Shown here piece by piece: positions 44,697-56,182 of a stretch of DNA of 64,000 nt. Made by a program: the position numbers and the translations under genes. Every line of letters begins with the position of its first letter. Position 1 is the first letter of the stretch. Under the pieces are notes generated by a model that was not told the DNA's origin, did not search any database, and saw nothing but the letters and a program-made list of their open reading frames with translations. Source of the DNA: RPQJ01 sp963731105 (GTDB lineage: Bacteria > Pseudomonadota > Gammaproteobacteria > Steroidobacterales > Steroidobacteraceae); the NCBI GenBank assembly GCA_963731105.1, contig CAVSUM010000011.1:62001-126000 (forward strand), written 5' to 3'.

Positions 44697-45935
44697 TCAT
44701 GTGTTCTCCAACTCCTTCTTCGGTTTGACCAGCAACAGCAGCAGCGCGGCCACCACGAGCCCAGCCGCGCAGAATTGGAACACCTTTTCGAGCCCCACGT
44801 TGGCGTCCTTGAGCGCGCCGGCCACATACGTCATTGCGCCGCCCAGGACGCACGCGAAGAAGTTCAAGACGCCGTAGCCCGTGGCGCGGTAGCGCGCGGG
44901 CGCGATCTGGCAGAGAATCGGCATGTTGTTCGAGTCGGCAAAACCGCGCGCCAGGCCGAACACGATCAACCCCGCGACGGCGAGCACCAGGGCGCTGGTC
45001 GAGGCGGACAGATAAAGCGCGGGCGCGGCCGCGCAGAATCCGATCAGCGGCACGAACACCCGCCCGCGCAGGTTGCTCCGGCACCAGCGGTCGGCCCACG
45101 CGCCCCCAACGAGGACGCCCACAAAGGACGCGGCTTGAATGTAGGCGGTGGCGGACATGCCCGCCGCGCCCTGGCCGAGCTTGAACTGCTGGCCCATGTA
45201 GGTGGGCAGCCAGCCGTAGATCGCCCAGTTGGCGATGGAAAGCAGGCAGAAGTAAGCCAACAAGGCCCAGAACGATCCCTCTCGAAACAGATAACCAAAA
45301 GCGGAACCCAGGTGGACCTTCTCCGCCGGCGCATCGGCGACAGGGCCGGCCTCGCCCGTTGGCCGGTTTTCCCTGAGCGCAAAAATAAGCAGGACGCTGT
45401 AGCCCACGCCGATGGCGCCAAAGAGATTGAAGGCGCTCTGCCACTTGAAATTCTCCGCCAGCACCCCGCCCAAGCCTCCAAGCGCCGCGCCCGCGTAAAG
45501 GCCGCTCATGTGCAAGCCGGTGGCCAGCGACCGCGTTGGGCCGCGATGATAATCGGTGATCAGCGCCAAGGCCGCCGGGATGTAGCACGCCTCGCTCACG
45601 CCCATCAACGCCCGTGCGACCAGGAGTTGGTTGAAACTCTGCGCATGACCCGTGAGCCAGGTGACCGCCGACCAAACGAACAAGCTGCCGAGGATCACGC
45701 GGCTGCGGCTGAAACGGTCGGCCAGATATCCGGCCGACGGACTCAGCAGCGCATACACCCAAAGGAACACCGAGGTGAGCAGGCCGAACTGGGCGTCGGT
45801 CATGGCGATGTCCGCCTTGAGCGAGTCGCGCATCGTGGTAATCATCAGCCGGTCCAGATAATTCAGGCACGCCACCGGCCAGAGGAGCGCGACGACCAGC
45901 CAGGCGCGGGATGTGATCTTGGAGAGGTTGCTCAT
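44697..45935 (-). CDS. MFS transporter, candidate sialic-acid/amino-sugar carrier
   Basis: 412 residues with 12 hydrophobic segments. Family motifs: NYLDRLMITTMRDSLKADIA (TM1 end), GYLADRFSRSRVILG (the G-x-x-x-D-R-x-x-R loop between TM2 and TM3) and GGAWADRWCRSN (the matching loop after TM8). Resembles the anion:cation symporter branch that includes NanT and hexuronate carriers. It is the first intact gene of the minus-strand run MFS - dapA-like - URO-D - double sialidase, so import of the sialidase product is the likely job. No frameshift is seen. Substrate assignment is by context only. Confidence 0.8.
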   Translation of the reverse strand: MSNLSKITSRAWLVVALLWPVACLNYLDRLMITTMRDSLKADIAMTDAQFGLLTSVFLWVYALLSPSAGYLADRFSRSRVILGSLFVWSAVTWLTGHAQSFNQLLVARALMGVSEACYIPAALALITDYHRGPTRSLATGLHMSGLYAGAALGGLGGVLAENFKWQSAFNLFGAIGVGYSVLLIFALRENRPTGEAGPVADAPAEKVHLGSAFGYLFREGSFWALLAYFCLLSIANWAIYGWLPTYMGQQFKLGQGAAGMSATAYIQAASFVGVLVGGAWADRWCRSNLRGRVFVPLIGFCAAAPALYLSASTSALVLAVAGLIVFGLARGFADSNNMPILCQIAPARYRATGYGVLNFFACVLGGAMTYVAGALKDANVGLEKVFQFCAAGLVVAALLLLLVKPKKELENT

Positions 45936-46090
45936 GCGGCGGAGGTTGCTTTCATCTTTGCGACAGCGTTCGGCTCGCGCGAGAGGGAATGGACGAACTG
46001 CGGTTGCTGCCCGTCGGGGCGGCCGGCCACGAGCGGCTCGAGCGAGTACCGACGCAGGTCAGCCTTCATCAGGAAGTTGCCGCTCCGTTG
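45932..46090 (-). pseudogene. C-terminal fragment of an unidentified gene
   Basis: In frame up to a TGA that overlaps the MFS start codon (ATGA), the minus strand encodes SGNFLMKADLRRYSLEPLVA then DGQQPQFVHSLSREPNAVAK and a short end. It reads as the genuine tail of a cytoplasmic enzyme that once preceded the transporter. I do not recognise the family. It is joined on its 5' side to the broken sialidase fragment. Confidence 0.45.
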
Positions 46091-46620
46091 CGAATACGCG
46101 CTTTCCCGGCATTTCGGTTGCCGCCAGTGGAACTGGTGACAAAGATTCGTCGTGTGTCTTTGCTGGTTTGGGCGATGATTTCCGGTTAGTGATCATCGCC
46201 GCGATTCCAGGTCATCAGCAACCAAATCTCGCCGGTCTCGCGGTCCACGACGGGGCAGGGATTGCCGCACGTGTTGCCGCCATCGTCCCACACGACCTGT
46301 TGGTCGCTCCAGCTCTGGCCGTGGTCGCCGGAGCGTTTGAGCGCCAGATTAATGTCGCCGCTGTCGCTGCTCGATTTTCTCCGCCCTTCGCAAAAGGCCA
46401 GGGCGGTGCCTTTGGGGGTAACGGCCAGCGCCGGAATGCGGTGGGTGTGATAGCCGCCTTGTCCGCTGATGAATAGAGGTTCGTTCGAGAGCGACCCACC
46501 AGGTGCGGGGTCTGCACTTGCGCCGGCGGATATCATGCCGATCGCTGCCGCTAGAGCGGTGATTCGCGCGATGTGGAACCTTCGACTCCTTGTAAGATGG
46601 GGTAGGATTGCGCTTGTCAT
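46091..46620 (-). pseudogene. Truncated GH33 sialidase with an in-frame stop
   Basis: The product begins with a leader (ITALAAAIGMISAGASA), then GYHTHRIPALAV and one Asp box (SGDHGQSWS), and tracks the sialidase at 31743-32936 through WLLMTWNRGDDH. There a TAA replaces the expected Glu codon. Beyond it the same frame continues as PEIIAQTSKDTRRIFV before similarity ends. So it has both a nonsense change and loss of the last 250 residues. The ATG overlaps the stop of the sialidase-PATR gene (ATGA). Confidence 0.75.
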
Positions 46621-49600
46621 GGCGAGATCAGCCGGTAGAAGACATTGGTTTGGGAGGTGCTTGGGCTGATGGTCAGCCCGACCAAATTCGACGAGCCGGG
46701 AACATCATACCAACCCGCGGAGTTTGCCAGGCTTGAGGTGTTCGACTGGGCGATCCAGCCCAGGTGCGTCACAGGCCAGGTCAGCGACAATGCTCCATTC
46801 GACACTGTGAGACTGAGGTTGGTGGGGTAGTTTGCCGTGGTGGCCAGCACGGTAAGCCGGCCGAGGCCAGGGGTGAAAGCCCAGGCTACATCGGGGGCGT
46901 CAGGACTGGTGATGGTGGTGAAGTTCCCGGTGGCCGTTGGCACCACCCCGAAGATTTGGAAGGTCTGCCCGCTGGCGAGTGTTCCCGGACCGGCGAGGTT
47001 GGTCAGCATCAGGGTTCCGGCATAGTTCACACCCGTCAACCCCAGAACCCGGGCACTCAGACCGTTGGTGGCGTTGATCTCCAGAGCGGTGAAACTGTCG
47101 GGCGCCAGCGCCAAATAATTGGCGATGGTCAGGGTGCCAAGCGAGAGGCCCGGCGCCAGCGTGCCTCCGGCTTCGACGGTAATCGGACCTCCGAGAAAAC
47201 CCGTTCCTGCCAGGGTGGTGCCCGCCTTGACTGAAACGGCACTGGCGGTAACGGCACCATTCACCACCAATGTGCCATTGCTGACAGTGGTTGGGCCGGT
47301 GTAAGTGTTGGTGCCGGACAACGTGAGGCGGGCAACCCCTCCCTTTATGAACCCCAGCTCTCGGCCGGAGGTGGCGTCGAGCATGGGGCCGGAGAACACG
47401 CCTTCGCTGTTCTGATTCACCTGCAGAGTGCGAATGCCCGCACCCTGGTCGTAGGCCGGATCAATGCGGCCTGCCCCATTCAGGTTGCCGATAACCGCCG
47501 TTCCCCCGACGAACCCAGCCCCAATGCTAAGAGTTCCGTTTGGACCCAACTTGACACTCGGACGTCCGTTAGCGCAAGCCGCGCCCGAGAGGGCGATATT
47601 CCCCTGCTGTATTTCCAGCGTGCCGAAAAACGAGTTGGTGCCGGTCAGGCCAAGCTCGCCCGTGTTGGTTTTGATGAGGGTCCCGGTCCCGATGATGGTG
47701 TTGGGAAACGAGCCCAGATTGTTCGTTCGGTTATATTGAAGGACGCCATTTGGACCGATCGCGACTGTGCTGGCCACGTCAACACTCCCTGAGCCGCCGC
47801 CATCGCCAAGTTGCAGGATGCCTGCGTAGATAGTGGTTGGACCGGTGTATGAATTGCTGGTGGAGAGAGTCAGCGTGCCGGAGCCGTTCTTGCTGATTCC
47901 TCCATTGCCCACCACTCCAGATATCGTTACCGGGCTGTTGATCGTGAATAGCCGGGTAGCGCCGCCGAGGTCCAGCATTCCGGAGAGTGTTAACAGACCG
48001 GTGCCATATCCGGAGACACCCCCAAACGTGAAATCACCTCCCATTGTAACGTTGTTATAGATTGGCCGGCTGGCGCTCGTACTGTTGGCAATGGTGCCTC
48101 CGTTAAGATACATCGGACCGCAATTGGATGCGGTGCCGAATCCGCCGGTGTTGCCGCCGGAAATAACGGTCCCCGCGTTGATGAGGGTGGCTCCCGTGTA
48201 GCAGATTGCTCTGCCGGAGGAAGAGTCGCCCGCTGCCGTTCTTGGTAATGCCACCCGGGCCCGAGATCGGCCGGTCGAATTTCAGTTCGCCACTGCCGCT
48301 GTGATTAACGACCAGATTGTCGGCCAGCGTAACTGAGCCCCGCCCGCTCCCCCCGCCGACACCAATGGTGAAATTGCCGGCCGCACCCGTGGCCACTGTG
48401 TTCGTGGCGCTGCCGCCAACCGCATCGAAGGTCAGGACATAGCTCATCGCGGGAGAGCTGATCTTCTCCGCGAGATAAATGCCGACGTCAGCATCCGCAT
48501 CGGAGTTGAAGGTCAGCGAACGGATCGTCCGGTTGGTGCCGACGGCATTGGTGAGATTGCCCGCCCCGACGGAATTGAACACTACTTCGAGAGCGTTGTT
48601 GAACGCAGGAGTTGCATTACTGGTCCAGTTGTTCGCCGTCCCCCACAGCGGATCCGCGCCACCGCCGTCCCATACGACCGGGGGCTGGGCCGTATTCGCA
48701 GGCAAACCAAGAAAGGCGGCGCCGAAATTCGTGTAAGTTATTTTGCCGTAGTTGTCCCTCTCGTAGAGCAGCCCGATGTTGCCGTTGGTCAAACGCACCA
48801 TGTCCGAATATGCGGAGGACCCGGCGTAAATGGAGTGCGGCTCACTCCATGTCACCCCTTCGTCCAGGGAATACCAGACCGACATGTTGACCCGGCTACT
48901 AGCGTCGTTCGGGCAACTGAACAGGATGACGTTGTCGGGGTCGCCTTTGTCTGCAGCACGCAATCGGGCTAAACTGCCTTGCACCATGGGACATACGAAT
49001 TCGGGGCGGGCGGTCCAGGAGGAGCCTTCATAACTGAGGCCGCCGTCGTTGGACGTTTCGTCGGAGCGAGTGCCGCTCTGGGAGCCGCCGTCGCGGGCGT
49101 TGAAGTATATGCGCGAGTTCCCGTTCAACAGGCCGACTCGTTCGACAGCGAGGTTCTCCCCGGGCTGGATCCCATTGCCGATGTCTTCGCGAATGGCGCC
49201 AAGCTGCCAGGTGCCGCCCTGATTGTCCGAGTAAATGACGTGAGCCCCGTTCCCAATATACGCCGGCACGATCAATCGCCCCGCTTGAGCACCCCGCTGC
49301 AATTGGATGCCGTGGCCGGGGCCGGTGGCGTACCACCCCGTCCACCCGGCGGCCAACTTCAGTTCGGAGGTGTATTCCGTGCGGGCGGACCAAGCCGCAC
49401 CGTGATCGGTGCTGAACGTGTAAAATACCCGGTCGTTGTTACGGCAAAAAAGAAGATGAATTTTCCCGGTCGCCTCGTCCACCACGGGAACCGGATTGCC
49501 AATGGTGATGGTAGCGTTGCCGCCTTCCTCCTGCACCACCGACATCGCCCCCCACGTGTTGCCGTTGTCGGTGGAACGGCGAAGCACAATGTCAATGTCG

Positions 49601-49833
49601 CCCGCGTCGCCGCCCGAGGTCTTGCGGCCTTCGCAAAAGGCCAGCAGGGTTCCGTTGGTGGCCTGGACAATCGCCGGAATACGGTAGGTATGATACCCCC
49701 CTGAGCCGCTCGTGAACACGTCAACTGCGGCGCAAGCGCGGTCTTCAGCGGCGGCCAGAAGGCCAACCATAGCTATGCATAACACTTGAAAGCAGTGCCT
49801 GCGCTGCGGCTGCCGTTTCTCCGGATGGGGCAT
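46617..49833 (-). CDS. Secreted GH33 sialidase with autotransporter-type beta-strand repeats (one frameshift)
   Basis: About 1,070 residues when merged. Signal region VLCIAMVGLLAAAEDRACA. Sialidase propeller about 30-390: GYHTYRIPAIVQ, Asp boxes STDNGNTWG, STDHGAAWS, SDNQGGTWQ, SLDEGVTWS. Then several PATR units (SKNGSGTLTLSTSNSYTGPT, LTLSGTNTYTGPTTVSNGTL), which form a long beta-helix, and a C-terminal beta domain (LSLTWPVTHLGWIAQSNTSS ... NVFYRLISP). There is no beta-barrel, so the usual autotransporter route does not apply. The frame changes near 48218, where one extra base explains it. Probably surface-attached or matrix-bound. Confidence 0.85.
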
Positions 49834-49974
49834 GGTTCTTAAATGCACGACGGTTCACGGTCAGGGGCTGGCGTAACCTGACTTACCCATCCGGTTGGCT
49901 GGAATCGCATTTCTTTCTCACGCGGCGCGGCGCGGCGGATGGCATTGCTGCCATCCGCCCCACCTCAGCTCACG

Positions 49975-52900
49975 CTAATTCGTCAATCGGAAGAACGCGG
50001 CCGGAGTTGCCGCATTGATCGTGTTTGTGAACGGCGGCGTCGCCCCGCTTACGTTGTACCAGAAGCCGGGATTAGCCACATTGACCGAGTTGGACTGGAG
50101 CAGCCAACCCTGCCCGGCGGGCCAGTCCAACACCAACTCGCTGCCATTGAATGTGTAGGTGATGTTCGTGGCAATAGGAGCGCCACCAACCACGCTCAAG
50201 GCGACCGCGCTGCCCGTGAAGACAACGCTGGCAGTCGCACCACTGGCCAGACCGGAACCGCCGATGTTGAGGCCGGTGAATTGGCCGGTCCCGGTCAAGG
50301 TGGTGTAGTTAATCAGGGGATAATCCCCCGCGCTCAACGGCGCGGCGGTGGCGACGTTCATGGTGGCATTGCCGGCCATGTCCAGGGTGCCCACGGTAAG
50401 GGGCGTTCCCACGTTGTTCCTGGCGATGGATCCATCCGTGAAACTGGCGCTGGCAACCACGAAACCGCTGCCGCCCAAGGTCGCTCCCGCCTCGACGGCC
50501 ACAGCGCTGCTGCTGATCGCGCCGTTGACGATGAGCGTGCCGTTGCTCACGGCTGTAGGGCCGGTATAGGTGCTGGTGCCGGTAAGGGTGAGCACAGCCG
50601 GACCGGTCTTTGTCAAGGCGACCAGGCGGCTGCTGGTTCCATCAGCGATCACCCCGGCGAAAGTGCCGTCGGTCGTCTGGTTGACCTGGAGGCCGCGCGT
50701 CCCGGCTCCTGAGTTGAACGACGCGTTGATGTCTCCCCAGCCGGTGAGGTTGCCGATAGTGGCGAAGCCGCCGTTGAAGCCGCTGCCGATCGCCAGCCTG
50801 GCACCCGGGGCGACATAGACGCTGGGTTCCCCGTTTTCGCTTTCACTGCCTGACAGGCCGAGCGTGGCCGTCTGGATATTGATCTGGCCTGAAAACGTAT
50901 TGGTGCCGGTGAGGCCGGGGCCATCCCCGCTACCGATCTTGTTCAATGTGCCACTGCCAGAGATGTTCTGGCTGCCAAAGCCGGCGGTGTCGGAACGGTT
51001 GTGAACCAGCGTGGCGCCAGCATCAATTTGCACGCTCCCGCCCGTGGGGAGACTCCCGGCGGTGCCACCATCGCCGACCTGAAGCGTCCCCGCGCTAATG
51101 AGGGTCGTCCCGAGGTACGTGTTGGTGCCAGAAAGGATCAGGGTATTCGTTCCGGCTTTGGTAAGCCCAGTAGCGCCACTCAACGCCCCGGACCCGCTCG
51201 TGCCGACGTTGTAGGCAACAGAATTATTGCTGAACACAATGCTGCCGGGGCTGACCGCCTGGGTTATCACGACATTCCCATTGACTGCGCTGTCATTGAA
51301 CAAGCAGATGCTGGCGCCGTCCTGATAAGCCGTCGGCGTGCCGCCCAAAAGCCAGTTCGTGGACACGTTAATGTCCCAGATGCTGCTATTCGCCCCCGAC
51401 CAGGCCAGCGGAGTGAAGGCGCTAACCACAAGGGAAATGGTCTTCGTCGTCGTATTGTTCGTAATCGTGCCCACAACACCCTGCGGCAAAGTGCCCGTCG
51501 TGATGGCACCCGTGCCGCCAAGCGTTGAGTATTGGAGGAGCGGAATGGTGCCAATCTGAAGTCCGGCACACGACACAGTTACAGGAGTGGAGCCATTGAG
51601 CGTGAGGTTGGTGATATAGCCGGCCGGACCGCTGGGATTGCCGGTGTTGCCGGTGAACTGCGCCAGCAGGCGGCCGCCGGTGGTCACCCCGAACGTGGCG
51701 CTCGGCAGATTGACGCTCGCGCCCGGAGCGTCGGACCAACAGCCGAGTGTCGCGTTATCGGCCACGGTAATATTGCCGGGTGCAGCGTGCGCCTTGCCCA
51801 ACACCAGGGCTCCGTTGCCAACCGTGGTCAGACCACCATAGGCATTGGTGCCAGTGAGAGTGAGCGTCCCGGAGCCAAGCTTGGTCAAACCGCCAGTGGT
51901 CGCGTTGGCGCCGAGGTTCGCCGTCCCGCCGCTGCCGCTGCCGCCGCCGCCATTCAAGCTGACGGAAGCGTAGGTGTAGTTCACTCCGGGACAGGTGACG
52001 AGGATGCCGGTGAGGTTGCCGCCGGAATCAATCTGCGCAACTGCCGTGGCGCCCGTGCCGTCGCCGCTGATGCTCACCACCGGCGGGGACAGATAGCCGG
52101 AACCGCTGAAGCCGGTGATCGAGATCACGCCGCTGCCGGTCGGGGCCAGGAGCGCTTGACCGATCGTGATGCTGTTGCCTTGCGAATCAATCGTGGCCCC
52201 GCCGCCATAGATATAGCCTGCGGTCCAGCCGGACCAGTAGTCTGTCGAACTGCCACTGGCTCTCAACGTGCCGCCGTTGAAGTTGACGTAGCCAATGCTC
52301 AAGGCGTTGGAGTTGCCCCACGGGAAACCGGTGCGACTGATCACCGTGCCGCCGCTCAGCAGGTTGACCATACCGACCATTTGGTAAGTGCGTGCTCCGC
52401 TGCGGTCGAAATACAGACCGTAAGAGTCCTCGATCTCCAGTGTGCCGGAGCCGCGAATGGTGACTTGGGCATTGCCGCCATCGGCGCGGGTGCCGAGGTA
52501 GAAGGGCTGAGCTGCGTTTGCAGGACGATAGTGCAGGCCGCCGGAGAGGTCATAAACCCCCAATCCGCCGTCACGGGCAATGGTGAAGTAATTAGCGGAA
52601 ACCATCGTCCCGCCCGACTGGCTGATGAGACCTACCGCGCCGTTGTTGTCCAGCCGGGTATCACCGCCGAAGTAAGCAAATCCACCGGACATCAAATAGG
52701 CGGCTGAGCTGGAAGACGTGTTGCCGAAGGCGACGGTGCCCGTTTCCACAAAACTGCCCCCGCTCTGCTTGATGACACCCACGGTACTCGCTGCGCTGGC
52801 AACGTTATTCGCCGCCGTGTTCGTGACGTTGGCGTTCCCGATCTCGACGACGCCGACCTGATTGATGATGGGAGCGATGTTGAACGCGCCGGTGAACGTG

Positions 52901-55744
52901 CCATTGTTGAGCGTCACTTTGCCGGCATTGACCCAGGTCGTGCCCGCGAGCACCGTGCCGGCATTGTCCACCGTCAGCGTGCCATTTCCCGACTTGGTGA
53001 TGCCGCCGCTGGAAACCGGGCCGGTCAAGGACACGCTGTTTTCCATTGACAGTCCCCGCGCCACGCCACCGAAGTCAATCGGACCGGATAACGTCAGCGC
53101 ACCGCTTGTGGCATCGACACCGAAGGTCGAATCCACTGAGATGCTGACCGCATTGGTCAACGCGCGGGGTGTCGTGCTGTCCGGAGACAAGACTGAGCCG
53201 GCCAGGGTGATCGGGCCGGAGCCGAGGGCCGAGTTATGGCCCACCAGAACCGTGCCCGCAGCTCAGCGTGCTGCCGCCCGTGTAGTCGTTGGCGGTGCTG
53301 AACGTCACGGGGGCGGAGCCGCTGACATTCACGTAGCTCGCGCCGCTAATTTTGCCTGGGCCGGAGAAGGCGTAGAAGGTGCCAGACGCTGCAAGGTTGA
53401 CGGTGGTAGGCCGCAGCGTCGTGGTTAGATTGATGTTTGTCATGGAGGGATCGGACAGGCTGTCATTAAACGTCACGATGTCGCCGTAAATATTGGTGGT
53501 GCCGTATTCGGCATACCGGGCTGGCGACATCACATTGTCACTCCAGTTGTAGGTGGTGTTGATATCCCAGTTGGCGTTGGTTCCATTCCATGTGAGGCTA
53601 TTAACCGCGGGAATGAAGAGATCAATGGAACCATTGCCGGGGTTGTTCACCAATTGCGCCGCGGAAAAACCGGCGGGTTTGGTGCCCAGTTTGAACGCGG
53701 CAAAACCATTTCCCCCAATGCTGCCGGCATACTTGATAATCGCGAACTGGCCGGGCACGAATCCCGATCCGGATAGGTTGATCACGATGTTCGTGCCGTT
53801 AGCCGTGAGCGCGGTGCCCGCATTGATGGTGACATCGCTGATGGCCGGCTGGAAGGGATTGCCGCCCAGGGTGCCGTAGCTGAGATTCAGCGTCGTGTTC
53901 GTCCCCAAGGTCAGGCTCGGGGTGGCGACAGTAGCGGCCCCACCCGCAACATCGAGATTCGCCGCAGTGCTATTGCTCAATGTCAGGGAGCTGGGGGTCG
54001 GGTAATTGACGGATGACACTGTCAATGTGCCGCCGCCCACTTTGGTCGGTCCCTGGTAAGTGTTGGCCCCGGTAAGGGTCAGCGTGCCGGAGCCGAGCTT
54101 GGTCAGGCCGCCGGTGGTCCCATTGGCACCAATGGCTGCTGTCCAACCGCTGCCTGTGCCGCCGCCGCCCACCAGGGCGACCGAAGCCGTGGTGTAGTTC
54201 ACCCCGGCGTTGGAGACGAGGATGTTCGTGATATTGCCGCTGGAGTCAATCTGCGCAATCGCAGTGGCGCCCGTGCCGTCGCCGCTGATGCTCACGACCG
54301 GCGGCGCCAGATACCCTGCGCCGGTGCCGCCGGTGATGGACGTCACACCGTTGCCGGTGGGCACCAGAAACGGCTGGCCAATGGTGATGTCGTTCTCCTG
54401 CGAATCGATTGTGGCACCGCCGCTGTAGATGTAGCATGCCGACCAAAGATCCGTCCAAAACGTAGCCGACGAACCGCTCGCCTTCAACGTGCCGCCGTTG
54501 AAGTTGAAATACCCGAAAGTGATGCCGGCGCCATTCCAACTTATACCCACCCGGCTGATGAGAGTGCCGCCGGTCAGGAGGTTCGCCACGCCGGAGCCTG
54601 CATTGGAGGCGCTGGTCGCGAAACGATAACCGGTATTGTCTTCGATATCCAGCGTGCCGGTGCCCCGGATGGTTAGCTGTGAGAAACTGCCCACCGAACG
54701 GTTCATATAGAGCCTATTGGCGGCGGTGGTGGGCCGGAAGAGCGTGCCACCGGAGATATCGAGCACCCCCATTCCCTCGCGGCCGACGGTGACATAGCTC
54801 ATGCAGGTCAGAGTGCCTCCCGAGAGATTGACGTAGGCCTGGTTCTGGTAGCCCAGCGTGGAGGAACCATAGGCTATACCGAATTCACCGGTAAGAAGGG
54901 TATCGCCGCCGGACATGAGGAAGGCGGCATAATTCGTTTTACCAACGTTGGCCTGACCGAGGTTAAAGTTGCCAGCAGTCTTGACGAAATTACCGCCGCT
55001 CATCTTGACCACCGCGACGGCGTTGGTGCCAGTCCCGATATTATCTGAGAGCGAGTTGGTGAAACTGCCGTTCACGATACTGACAACCGCCACTTGGCCG
55101 GTGCTGTTGGCCACGTTGAGCGCCTTCGCCCCGAGGTTAAACGAGCCACTATTGAGCTGTAGTTCGCCGCTGGTAACCGTCACGGCTCCGGAATTGGTAT
55201 TAGCGCCAGACAGGATCAGCGTGCCCGTGCCAGCCTTGATAAGGCTTGTGGTCGCGCCAGCGAGCGGAGTGCCGATGGTATCGGAACTGTTGTTGACCGT
55301 GACCACGGCCGTGGCGGGCAGGGTGAGGGATGTGCCACCGGACAGAGTGATGGCGCCGGACCCGGAGGCAAAGGTGATGTTGCTGGAACTCAACGCGCCA
55401 TTGAGCGTGATCGTCCCGGCCCCAAGGCCCGTCGCGCCGTTGCCGAAGTTGATGGGGTCAGACGTGGTTGTGGTGACGCTCCCCGGAACGGATGCGCCGG
55501 TTGCGTCCGTGGTCCAGCCGGGGATGGGCCCGGGCGTCGGCGCCGCCCAGATGCCCCCCGCCGTGCCAAACCCGGGAGTGCTGGAGTCGTTGTCGTAATA
55601 GTAGGTGGCCGCCCCCGCCGATGGTGGCGTCAGCGCGGCCGCGAACACAGCCAGCGCGACGGCCAGCAGGAGTTGAAGGCGGCTTGGGCAAGCCACCAAA
55701 TGCATTGGCCTGACCAAATTGGGGGACTGCTTGTTGGTATTCAT
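49975..55744 (-). CDS. Giant PATR beta-helix adhesin-like protein (one frameshift)
   Basis: About 1,920 residues. Signal peptide LLLAVALAVFAAALTPPSAGA. The rest is repetitive beta-strand sequence with PATR units (GGLTKLGSGTLTLTGANTYQ, TLILSGTNTYLGTTLISAGT). Two segments of about 500 residues are related: each has GGATIDSQ, an ITIGQ strand, APPVVSISGDGTGATA or SPPVVSISGDGTGATA, and a GGG-rich loop before a PATR unit. The C-terminus (LVLDWPAGQGWLLQSNSV ... AAFFRLTN) matches the terminal domain of the neighbouring sialidase. The frame change near 53260 is one extra T that breaks an otherwise perfect TLSAGTVLVGHNSALGSG. No enzyme domain seen; a scaffold or adhesin is inferred. Confidence 0.8.
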
Positions 55745-55819
55745 ACGGTTTGTTGGATTGGTGTTCGATTGATTTGTTTGAGAGGTTGGTTATGTTGAAA
55801 GAATAGCGACCTTTAGAAA

Positions 55820-56182
55820 TCATCGCGGCACGACGCTGACACGGGCCGTGGCTGGATCCAAGGCAAAGCGTTTGCCCGGCGGCGCTGGCGGCAGCGCGGT
55901 GAGAAAGCCTTCGCTTACCAACTGATCGAGACTGGCCAGCTTGCGTTTCTTTATTTTCTCATAGGCCTCCACCGAAAGCTGCAAATCATGCACCTGATAA
56001 GGCACTTCCTGCTCTGCCTGCGCCTGGGCCGGATTGGCGGGTCGGGTAGGAGCGGGGGCGGCGGGCGCAACACTTTCGCTCCCCGCCTGGTTGGCGGAAC
56101 CGGGTTCCTTCTTCGAACACCCCGCGACAGCCAGGCCGAAGGCCAGGACCGCGAGCGCACGAACCAGCTTACTGTTTCGCAT
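55820..56182 (-). CDS. Small lipoprotein
   Basis: 120 residues from ATG 56182 with AAAGGA upstream. The leader LAVLAFGLAVAGC is a lipobox signal (cleavage before Cys). A Pro/Ala-rich linker follows, then a helical domain (YQVHDLQLSVEAYEKIKKRK) and a short beta end (FALDPATARVSVVPR). It overlaps the end of the prepilin gene by 14 nt, so the pair is co-translated. Function unknown. The name rests on the signal only. Confidence 0.65.
   Translation of the reverse strand: MRNSKLVRALAVLAFGLAVAGCSKKEPGSANQAGSESVAPAAPAPTRPANPAQAQAEQEVPYQVHDLQLSVEAYEKIKKRKLASLDQLVSEGFLTALPPAPPGKRFALDPATARVSVVPR

Noticed and set aside
44484..46139. 551-codon plus-strand ORF opposite the MFS gene
   Set aside because: Antisense to a 12-helix transporter; Gln/Arg/His-rich and without recognisable domains.
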